A stretch of 64,000 bases of DNA from Anthoceros angustus. Lineage: Eukaryota > Streptophyta > Anthocerotopsida > Anthocerotales > Anthocerotaceae. Position 1 is the stretch's first letter; every line of letters begins with the position of its first letter. A program made the position numbers and the translations under genes. Positions 52,970-61,960 of this stretch are shown here, piece by piece. The DNA is taken from assembly GCA_010909165.1 (NCBI GenBank), contig VJWM01000019.1, forward strand, positions 558,001 through 622,000, in the 5' to 3' direction. The notes beneath the pieces were generated by a model. The model did not search any database. It worked only from the letters and a program-made list of their open reading frames with translations, and was not told the origin of the DNA.

Positions 52970-54771
52970 GGACTCCTTCAGCCTCTACCTTCAGTTCAGG
53001 CAACACACTGCACAGCCAGAGCCCAACGTATGCCACTATGTATGTAGTTCGGACAGGGAAAATGCAGAAACTTCAGTCAGTGAGGACACGTCAAACGCTC
53101 CACACAGTCGTCGGCCTTTGCTCAGAATTCAGAAGATCTTGCCTTGCCTAGCTCGACAATTGGGAGCTTGTCATCCGTCCATTGAACCCGGATCGCCGAA
53201 ACGTCTCAATATGAGTCGTTCGGCCATCGCGGTCACCACTGTGTTTTTTTTTGAATCTCATTTATACTCAGGATCGATTCACCAGACTATGCGGTGATCT
53301 TCCTCCACACCCATGACTCTACAGCCCCTTAATTACTCGCTTCCCTTAATTTTCATCACTCTTCTTCTGCAATCGCTTCCGCGCTGTGTGCTTTGGCATG
53401 ATATCATAGCGCAGCAATTCTTAACCTAAATGTATAGCATGCAATTCAAATTTACCATAGAAGCCTTGTATGGGTACCACCTGCTATCAATACCACTAGT
53501 AGCAACATCAATAATCTACTCTTAGATCAGAAAGATAAGCAAATAGCTTTAGGTGATTCTCTACCTAGCATTTTGTGTGTAGAAGATATTGCAGTTTGCA
53601 GTGATCTATCCATTCAAGATTTAAATTAGATGTGGCACCAAGTCTTGAATGTGGTCACTACCACAAAAGATATATATAGACCTATCAAATATCCACACAT
53701 TACACCTCCTCCTAATATGGCAGTATCAAGAGGTGCTACCACTTCTACTTCAACAACAACAATCAACAACACAATTAAAATTGATTTCAAGGAAAGAGAC
53801 AAATTTTCAAGGATCGAATATGTATATGGGCCTCGATGCGAATCAGCCTGACGTCCCACAAACGTGGACTGAAGAAGCAAGGACAGCTCCACCTGCGTCG
53901 CCATGGACTCCTTCAGCCTCTACCTTCAGTTCAGGCAACACACTGCACAGCCAGAGCCCAACGTATGCCACTATGTATGTAGTTCGGACAGGGAAAATGC
54001 AGAAACTTCAGTCAGTGAGGACACGTCAAACGCTCCACACAGTCGTCGGCCTTTGCTCAGAATTCAGAAGATCTTGCCTTGCCTAGCTCGACAATTGGGA
54101 GCTTGTCATCCGTCCATTGAACCCGGATCGCCGAAACGTCTCAATATGAGTCGTTCGGCCATCGCGGTCACCACTGTGTTTTTTTTTGAATCTCATTTAT
54201 ACTCAGGATCGATTCACCAGACTATGCGGTGATCTTCCTCCACACCCATGACTCTACAGCCCCTTAATTACTCGCTTCCCCTTAATTTTCATCACTCTTC
54301 TTCTGCAATCGCTTCCGCGCTGTGTGCTTTGGCATGATATCATAGCGCAGCAATTCTTAACCTAAATGTATAGCATGCAATTCAAATTTACCATAGAAGC
54401 CTTGTATGGGTACCACCTGCTATCAATACCACTAGTAGCAACATCAATAATCTACTCTTAGATCAGAAAGATAAGCAAATAGCTTTAGGTGATTCTCTAC
54501 CTAGCATTTTGTGTGTAGAAGATATTGCAGTTTGCAGTGATCTATCCATTCAAGATTTAAATTAGATGTGGCAATTAAGTCTTGAATGTGGTCACTACCA
54601 CAAAAGATATATATAGACCTATCAAATATCCACACATTACACCTCCTCCTAATATGGCAGTATCAAGAGGTGCTACCACTTCTACTTCAACAACAACAAT
54701 CAACAACACAATTAAAATTGATTTCAAGGAAAGAGACAAATTTTCAAGGATCGAATATGTATATGGGCCTT
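52901..54771. repeat. Tandem duplication, 2 x ~935 bp
   Basis: 52901-53835 and 53836-54771 are almost identical; ATGCGAATCAGCCTG starts both, at 52901 and 53836. Differences are few (one inserted C near 54281 and a CACCA/CAATTA change near 53636/54571). The unit contains the first 69 bp of the PPR gene (minus) with its upstream region, and a copia-gag-like end. Minor homology (TGCGAAT) lies at both outer junctions. Confidence 0.95.
53626..53904 (-). pseudogene. Chimeric ORF from the duplicated PPR start
   Basis: The duplicated ATG at 53904 gives the first 23 residues of the neighbouring PPR protein (MATQVELSLLLQSTFVGRQA...). The frame then passes into unrelated retrotransposon sequence and stops at 53626 (92 residues). 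It has a full copy of the PPR upstream region, so it could be transcribed, but it encodes only the beginning of the targeting peptide. Confidence 0.7.
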
Positions 54772-55395
54772 CGTGCGAATGAAGGGCATTCTTGAGGACA
54801 ATGACTTATGCCCGGTCATTGATGGCACGTATCCCAGGCTTGCACAAACTGGTTACAGTTACAAGGGATTAAACCCGAGGAAGACTTGTTGTCACATCTT
54901 GGGTCATGCATCCTAGATAGAACTGAACTACTACTCATCATGTGATACGAGCTGCTAATGCAGCCACAGCTTGAAAGGACCTCAAACACCCCCACGAAGC
55001 GGTCGACACGATGAGTGTTTAAATGCAACAAGGGCATTTTCCTAACTGAAGATGGCAAGGGTCAAATAGAAGCCCTCTCCAAACACATCAAGACATTCAA
55101 AGCAGCACGGACTCAATTGTGAGACAACATTGGATGAGACTCAATTGCAAGTAGTCATAGCTTTGCTTGGCTCTCTACTTGATAGATGTCATATCTTTAA
55201 GACAACACAAAATGGAGTCACGAAACAAGCACAACTTGCAACCAAGAAGGGGCAAAGTGGAGATTTCACCACCTCATAGTTGATTGGGGCTCTATCATGC
55301 CGTGTGACAAAGGGCTTAGCTAAGTTTAAACATGAGTATTTCTCTTCCGCTTTGGGTCTTGTGGATTTATCAGCTGACAAGTAATGCTTCATAAG
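54560..55395 (+). mobile_element. Degenerate Ty1/copia gag-like relic
   Basis: Plus-strand pieces resemble copia gag: KIDFKERDKF, then MKGILEDNDLCPVIDGTYPR, a NAATAWKDLK-like piece near 54955, and EDGKGQIEALSKHIKTF. Frame breaks separate them. The first part is also present in the upstream duplicate unit (53630-53830). Confidence 0.5.
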
Positions 55396-56471
55396 TGGGA
55401 GAGTTCTTCTTCATCCAGTTGACTTGTTATGCAACAATGGGTTTATTAAGAGTGAACCGTACATGCTAGCTTGTTAGCCTCATTTCACATTGTTCCAAAC
55501 GTGAGTGGGAATGTAGAGGACACTCTAAATTAGGGCATGTTTGAACAAAGTCGTTAATTAATATTGCTTAGGGCACCTAGTGGGAATGTAGAGGACACTT
55601 TAAATTAGGGCATATTTGAACACAGTCGTTAATTAATATTGCTTAGGGCATCTTAGATATGACTAGATACTAGGATTCAGTTTGATAACTACTTTTGTAC
55701 TTCTCATTTTTGACACTTCGATCTTCCTTAATCTTGATACTGCTATATGCAATCGCTTTCACATTGCGTGCTTTGGTTTTTTTTTTTTTTTTTCAAATAA
55801 TTGGATTAGGAGATCTTTCTTAATCTTTATGCTTCTATATGCAATCGCTTCCACATTGCGTGCTTTGGGTTTTTTTTCTTCAAATAATACGATTAGGAAA
55901 AGGATGTCGAGCCCAAAATTGTGGTACAAAGGACAACTTAAAATCACCGACCTTTAAGTTCACATAACTTGAACAAAAAATTTAAAATAGTAGGTTAAAA
56001 GCACGACCTTAAATTCATATAACTTGATTAAAAACAGTTAAAAAAATAGGCAAGACAACTAAAGCTGTAGGTTTAAAGCACCAACCTTAAAATTTATGTA
56101 GCTTGAACAAAAAAGTTAAAACAGTAAGTTAAAAATACCGACCATAAGTTTAGCTAATGTGAGCAAGAAAAACTAAAATACTCAATCAAAATTACCTAGT
56201 TGTAGAAATGGGGATGAAACAAAACCTTAAATTTATATTTTAATTTATTTTTATTAAAATTTATTAAATAAAATACAAATTGAACTCAACTAAAAGTTGG
56301 TTTCACACTTTATGGTGTCACAAAGGAAACTAGTGCATTCATGCAGCGGGACCGACCAACCAACCCAATATCCTTAAAATAGTCTTGCTCCACTGTTTTT
56401 TTTCCTCTGGATGGATGACCATTTTACTCCCCTCTTCACTATGCACAAGAACACCATCAATTTTACCGTCA
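55396..56471. other. No gene seen; small direct repeats
   Basis: A ~65-bp segment (GTGGGAATGTAGAGGACAC to TTGCTTAGGGCA) is present twice at about 55504 and 55580. A second pair (CTATATGCAATCGCTT) is at 55743 and 55836, next to T-rich runs. Confidence 0.45.
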
Positions 56472-57434
56472 TCATTTAGAGGGTGAGTTGCAGTATGTGC
56501 GATGTGTCGATGACAACTCTTCTTCGACGTTTAATACATAATTCCGACTTTGAGATGAGCTTTTTATTAGCTTCAGGGATTTTGTGAGGAAATCTATTGA
56601 ATGTCTTGCATATCTTTCTTGGTCTTCTGTACATTGTAGAAGGAACCGAAAGTTGTCGATTTGCAGTACAAAAAACTTTAAAAATTGATCCACCCTATCA
56701 CGAGGGACGATGCCCCTTGTATTCATCAGTGTCACTGTAGATGCTATTAACTTCTCCAAACTAGCTAGTTCTTCGATTTCTTGAGTGAATCCTGATGGTA
56801 CTTTCTCACTAAGTGGACCGGATTGAAGTACTTTGGTCCAGAATATTTTAAAGCTCTCTACTCCAAGACCGTGGAGATCCAATACATCTGGCTCCCATTT
56901 ACACATGTGCTTATGCAAGTATGCACTTGCTAATGTCACTTTGATATGGTCGTGGATAAGTTGATACATAGTGCTCTCCCACTTGGCTCGTTGAAGTGTA
57001 TTATCTTCTATACCGAAGGTTTGGCCATGGGATGATGGCACACCATAAGACGATGTCACACTATTCACATCCTCTTGGTTGTTGGATGATGGCACATCCT
57101 CCGGTGGTACTTCTCCTTCCTCAAGTTCTTCGTCTTCATCTATTCTTTTTCTTTTTGAAGATAAAACCATTGGAGGTATTTCTCCTTCCTCAAGTTCTTC
57201 TTCATACATTCTCCTTCTTTTTGAAGATGAATGGATTGGAGATATTTTTCCTTCCTCAAGTTCTTTTTTGTTCATTATTTTTATTTTTGAAGATAAATAT
57301 GTTGGAGGTATTTCTCCTTCCTCAAGTTCCTGTTCGTTCATTATTTTTATCTTTGAAGACAAATACGTTGGAGGTATTTCTCCTTCCTCAAGTTCCTGTT
57401 CGTCCATTGTTTTTCTTCTTGAAGATACGTACAT
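56472..57434 (-). CDS. Hypothetical protein with five ELEEGE repeats
   Basis: 320-codon single frame, starting at ATG 57434. I do not recognise the family. Residues ~8-110 are five tandem repeats of 22 residues (66 bp), each with an acidic ELEEGEIPP core followed by SSK and a basic IKIM or KRRRM patch. After a Ser/Asn-rich linker, residues ~145-300 look helical and globular (WESTMYQLIHDHIKVTLASAYLHKHM, ALEKLIAST-like, DQFLKFFVLQIDNFRFLLQCTE). The alternating acidic and Lys/Arg patches suggest a nuclear or nucleic-acid-associated protein; that is inference. The first three repeats keep near-identical DNA, so expansion is recent. Flanks are AT-rich. Confidence 0.55.
   Translation of the reverse strand: MYVSSRRKTMDEQELEEGEIPPTYLSSKIKIMNEQELEEGEIPPTYLSSKIKIMNKKELEEGKISPIHSSSKRRRMYEEELEEGEIPPMVLSSKRKRIDEDEELEEGEVPPEDVPSSNNQEDVNSVTSSYGVPSSHGQTFGIEDNTLQRAKWESTMYQLIHDHIKVTLASAYLHKHMCKWEPDVLDLHGLGVESFKIFWTKVLQSGPLSEKVPSGFTQEIEELASLEKLIASTVTLMNTRGIVPRDRVDQFLKFFVLQIDNFRFLLQCTEDQERYARHSIDFLTKSLKLIKSSSQSRNYVLNVEEELSSTHRTYCNSPSK
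57110..57415 (-). repeat. 66-bp tandem repeat inside the ELEEGE gene
   Basis: TTGGAGGTATTTCTCC-type boundaries occur at 57170, 57236, 57302 and 57368, exactly 66 bp apart, so frame is preserved. Copies nearest the start codon are the most alike. Confidence 0.92.
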
Positions 57435-58460
57435 TATAGTTATTTCTTCAAGTTGTTATGCAATAGTATTTTATTCTTTCACGGTAAGAGAATCTTGAAA
57501 TATTCTCTTGCAAGGAGAACCAGCGTGCCCTATAAGAAGGGGGAACAAAATTAAAGTGTAAAAATAGCAGAATGTGAATCAACTTTCCACAGAAAAAGAT
57601 AAGAGTTCGTGTGGAGGAAGAGTTTTACCTCTTATATACATAGAAAATCTATACAAAAGTAAATATAGAGCAAATACATAAGAAGTAAATACTTGAGTAA
57701 TAGTAATGAATAATAAAACACTTTGTGTAAGCATTATATAAGTATTGAAATGATTACTTTCTATATTAAAAAAAGTTACTAAAAATAATCTTCCTACCTA
57801 TAGAGCAACCTGCTAAAAAGGTGATATACAACGGGGAATGCCGGGCAGTCCCAACCACATGAAAAGATTACTATCTACGGATTTGTTCATAGCTTTGCTT
57901 TCACAACAAGCTGTGGTCATAATCGTATCCGTTTTGCTGCAGTCTTCAACAGCACCTGGATGATCAAGAACAGATGTGAAAAGCAACTTGTGATGGACTC
58001 TCATCTCACGTACGCCTCGCTTTCGTTGCACATCATGTTGCCAGTTTATAACACGCCGATGGCCGGCATTGATTGCTGGACCTAAACGCTATAAATTGAC
58101 GGGCACCCACGGGACGAAGGATAAACGGCTACACTGATGCAAGATCCGTGGAAAGATTTAGGACGCGAGACAGACGAGGAGTTGCTGCATTATTGAAGCT
58201 TCGTACAGAGTTTGACGACGAGAGACCAGCAAAGTGACGGAAGCTCTCAGTACACTGCTGCTTCAGCAACAGCTAGACAGGTTCAGATGAGAGCACTTGG
58301 AATCTCATGAAGCTATGCAGCACTTCCCCAGCTTTGAGCACATGGCAGACCTCCTGCGAACTTGCACATTTTGGTTCAGTTATTGGTGTCCTTATGATAA
58401 GCACACATCCTCCTCAGACTTGCTGACATTCTCAAGCGTTTCCTCCCACCTGGTGCAAGA
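57435..58460. other. No gene seen
   Basis: AT-rich upstream flank of the ELEEGE gene, then unassigned sequence leading to a PPR pseudogene. Confidence 0.4.
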
Positions 58461-58483
58461 GCACAAATATACTTGCAGCAATA

Positions 58484-59180
58484 TCAGGCCCCAGTTTTAG
58501 GACGGTGAAAATATCCCTGCCCTCGCTCTACGTCTCCATAGCTTCTCCAACCTTGCACTAAAAACGGTTTGAGCCCACATCGTTTACAAGATTGAGACTG
58601 CAGCGAACTCTCCTTCTTCGAGATGGTCTGCCTGGCGAAAGATGTCGACCATGCAAGTTCCACGGGCACAATCTCAAGCTCCTTGCCCAGACATTACAGC
58701 ATTTGGTCGCCCGGGACCATCAATACGTCCAGCACAACCATTGGGCAGGCCTAGGACAGCTCCGAATGTCACTGTACGAACCTGCAGCTCCCAATGTCAG
58801 GAGCTCCTGCTCTTGTGCAAGCATAAAAGAGGTCGATGACTGCAGCATATTTGGCTGTGGTTATGCTTCCTGTTGGGTGTCTTTAGGCAAAGCCAAAGAG
58901 CTTGAAAGCGTTTGTACACCATACTGCATATATCCCATCACCGCGCCAGAGCATGCCAGAATATCTCCTGTTAAACACCTGGCTAAGCTGGCGCATTTTG
59001 CTATCATATTCGACCAGGAAACGACCAATAGCTGAATGAGCTTGGGGGGCCATTTCACAAACCTGTAAGCCAAGCACCTTCCCCTCCTGCGGCACTCGTA
59101 CGAGGTCACATTCTTGGAGGGAGTACAGAAATGTGATATGGTAGGTTGTCTTGATGCCCTCGCTGGAGTGCAAAGAATCT
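58484..59180 (-). pseudogene. Degenerate PPR-DYW gene fragment
   Basis: Minus-strand pieces in changing frames match the PPR family next door: EGIKTTYHITFLYSLQECDLV, QVCEMAPQAHSAIGRFLV, CMVDIFRQADHLEEGE and RSYGDVERGQGYF, which correspond to PPR and E1/E2 motifs. Stops and indels separate them, and the DYW domain is absent. It lies immediately downstream of the intact PPR gene at 59187, so it may be the remnant of a former tandem copy. Confidence 0.75.
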
Positions 59181-59186
59181 CTTTGG

Positions 59187-61697
59187 TCAATGCCGATCCC
59201 TACATGAACAAGCTCCATCCAGGAATCTATGTACTCGATGTGCATCTCTCACTATGATCTCTCGCTTCTCAAGGCGTGACATTATCTTGGTGCTGCTGTG
59301 ACAGTCATTGCACATGCGAAGATTTTTTGTGACAACCAAAGTTGTGCCATCTGGTGTGTTGAGCAAACCATATGCCAACGCCAATTTTTCTGCGTGTCCA
59401 CACAACGCATCCTCCTTCTCCTCCTCAGACATTGCCTTCAATACCAGCTGTGTCTGTGGTACATGGCCCCCTTCCTCCTTCAACCTCATGTTCACACTCC
59501 TCAGCTTGGGGGAAATGTCAGACCTATCTTCCCCCACAGTGAACTCATGCACCTCATTCTGCACTTCAATGCATGCCTTGGCAGCCTTCTTCGTAATACC
59601 AGCCGTCTTTCTCAGATTCTCTATCCTGTCCACGTCGTCCCACCTGCCTGCCTTGGCATAGATGTTCTCCAAAAGCACGTATGAACTTGCATCATCTGCT
59701 TCCAGTTCTAAGAGATGGTCAAAACATCGACGTCCGCGCTCCACATCACCATAGCTTTTGCAAGCGGTCAGCAAAGCTGTCCAGCCCACCACATCCTTCA
59801 CGAATGACCTACTTCGCAGCATACTTTCGGCCTCCTCCAGCCGGCCTGATCGGCCAAGAAGATCAACCATGCAACTATAGTGCTTATCAGAAGGAACAAT
59901 CCCGTAATCCTCGACCATCATCCTGAAATAGCGTTGGCCCTGATGCACAAGGCCTGCATGACTGCACGCCACAAATAAGCAAGTAAACGTGGTGTCATCT
60001 GGCTCAACTCCCTGCTGCAGCATGTCTTCAAAACACCTGATTGCCGTGTGACCGTCACCATGTTCAGCGTACCCGGTAAGCAAAGCTGTCCACGTCACCA
60101 AATCTCTGGTGGGCAATCTGTCAAACACTCTGCGAGCATCCTCCAAGCTCCCACATTTAGCATACATATTGACCAGACAGTTACTAATGACTTCGTCAGC
60201 TTCAAGGCCTCTTTCCCGAATTTGGGAGTGCAGCTGCTTGCCCTGCTGCAGGGCTGCCACGCTGGCACATGCTTGCAGGAGGCAAACAAATGTAACATGA
60301 TTGGCCGGAGTGATCCCCTCCAGCTGCATCCTATTATACAAAGCCAGGGCATGTTGGCCGAGCCCACGCTGAGAATATCCTGCAATCATGGCCGTCCATG
60401 TCACCACATCTCTTCGGGGCAAACTGTCAAACACTGCGCAAGCATCCTCCAAGCTCCCGCACTTAGCATACATATTCACCAGGGAGTTGCCAATAGCTGC
60501 ATCAGCTTCCAAGCCTATCTGCCGAATCTTTAAATGGAGCTCCTTCCCCTGCTGCAGCGCTCCCACATTGGCACAGGCTTGAAGCAGGCACATATACGTG
60601 ACCCGGTTGGCAAGAGTGACGCCCTCCTGTTGCATCTGTGCATAGAGAGCAAGAGCATCTCTACCGAGCCCCTGCTGCGTGCATCCCTTAATCATGGCCG
60701 TCCAAGTAACAACATCTCTTCTGGGCAATGTGTCGAACACTTCGCGAGCATCCACCAAGCTCCCGCACTTAGCATACATGTTCACCAAGCTGTTACCCAG
60801 AAAAATGTCTGCCTTCACCGCACTTGCCTGGATATCAGCATGCACCTGCTTGCCGGCAGGCAGATCCTGCGCAGCAGCGCAAGCCGTAAGGGCTGCAACG
60901 TACAGACGGTTATCCGGCTCCACCTCTGCCAGCTCCCGCATCTCCCGATACAGCTTAATACCTTGTGCAGGTTGTCCGTGCCTCGCATGCGCCAGTATGA
61001 TGGAGGACCACATGAAGACATCCGGCACAGGCACTTGGGAGAAGGCCTGCATCGCATCCTCCAATTTGTCATGCGCTGCATACATTCCAATCATGTGGTT
61101 GGCCAGGAATGCGTTGGAGCCGTGCCCACTTGCGACAGCCAGAGAATGCAGGCGCCTGGTGAAGGCGAGGTCGTTTTGCGCCGTGCTCCTCTTGAGCAGG
61201 CGACAGAAGAGAGCAGGCGTGACATGACGACCCCATCCCCGCTGCACTAGGACATCCAGCGCCTCCACAGCCTCGCTCAGCCGGAGCAGCTCCTCCGGCC
61301 GCCTCCCTTGGTCCCATCTGGCTAGCTGCGAATCCACCCAATCCGGTTTGTGAGAGCTGTCAAGCCACAGAGAGAGCCTGGAGGCCTTGTGCCTGAAGTC
61401 AGGATGCTGATGGCGGGGAGAGGCAGATGACCTGTTTTCCGCCCTGTTGTCCCACCACTCCGCGGGATCCAAGAAGAAATGCTGCCACAAGAGCTCCTGC
61501 CGCTCCTTCTGCGTCACTCTTTCATGCACTGTTGTGCAACTGCTGCTGCGAGTGGAGGCAAAGGCCAAGGCGGAGGACGAACCCCGCCAACCTGTTTCTG
61601 AGCATGGCTGCCTGTACGCTGAGGCCGCCAACATTGGAGAAATGGCAGTCTGAGGAAATTGAACCCACAATTTGCTGCCCACCACCTGCGTCGCCAT
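59187..61697 (-). CDS. PDF-PLS-DYW pentatricopeptide repeat protein, intact
   Basis: Intronless, 836 residues. Start MATQVVGSKL at 61697. A ~60-residue Ser-rich presequence precedes an OSB-like PDF block: VTQKERQELLWQHFF, WWDNR (81-85), PDF (99-101), LWL (110-112), DWV (119-121). PPR motifs run from about residue 160 (ALFCRLLKRSTAQNDLAF) through five PLS triplets. E1/E2 (YSCMVDLLGRSGRLEEAE, EVHEFTVGE) and a DYW domain with GGHVPQTQLVL, HAE, CNDCH and HRVHRF follow. The end is CSCRDRH instead of DYW. Predicted to act in mitochondria or plastids in C-to-U editing. The PDF motif in OSB proteins binds single-stranded nucleic acid, so here it may add a second binding surface (inference). The next PPR gene upstream is 263 bp away, same strand. 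Confidence 0.94.
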   Translation of the reverse strand: MATQVVGSKLWVQFPQTAISPMLAASAYRQPCSETGWRGSSSALAFASTRSSSCTTVHERVTQKERQELLWQHFFLDPAEWWDNRAENRSSASPRHQHPDFRHKASRLSLWLDSSHKPDWVDSQLARWDQGRRPEELLRLSEAVEALDVLVQRGWGRHVTPALFCRLLKRSTAQNDLAFTRRLHSLAVASGHGSNAFLANHMIGMYAAHDKLEDAMQAFSQVPVPDVFMWSSIILAHARHGQPAQGIKLYREMRELAEVEPDNRLYVAALTACAAAQDLPAGKQVHADIQASAVKADIFLGNSLVNMYAKCGSLVDAREVFDTLPRRDVVTWTAMIKGCTQQGLGRDALALYAQMQQEGVTLANRVTYMCLLQACANVGALQQGKELHLKIRQIGLEADAAIGNSLVNMYAKCGSLEDACAVFDSLPRRDVVTWTAMIAGYSQRGLGQHALALYNRMQLEGITPANHVTFVCLLQACASVAALQQGKQLHSQIRERGLEADEVISNCLVNMYAKCGSLEDARRVFDRLPTRDLVTWTALLTGYAEHGDGHTAIRCFEDMLQQGVEPDDTTFTCLFVACSHAGLVHQGQRYFRMMVEDYGIVPSDKHYSCMVDLLGRSGRLEEAESMLRSRSFVKDVVGWTALLTACKSYGDVERGRRCFDHLLELEADDASSYVLLENIYAKAGRWDDVDRIENLRKTAGITKKAAKACIEVQNEVHEFTVGEDRSDISPKLRSVNMRLKEEGGHVPQTQLVLKAMSEEEKEDALCGHAEKLALAYGLLNTPDGTTLVVTKNLRMCNDCHSSTKIMSRLEKREIIVRDAHRVHRFLDGACSCRDRH

Positions 61698-61960
61698 GTT
61701 GCATCACCTACATCTACGCATTCCCGATGGCCGAGGAAACATCATAACGTCACGCTCGAATCCTCAAGTTCTGTCGCCCTCCAGGGTTCAGGGTTCTACA
61801 AACCACCAGAGCAAAAAAATGTTGTTAGCCGCGGAGAGCAAATGCTTCAATTCCAGAAGACACATCGATCTGCATTTATTGCTTATGCCCTGTGGGAGTA
61901 CAGCGAGAGACATACGAGAGAGGAGAAGGGGTTTTCACCGCACTGCACTGCTCGAGCCTC

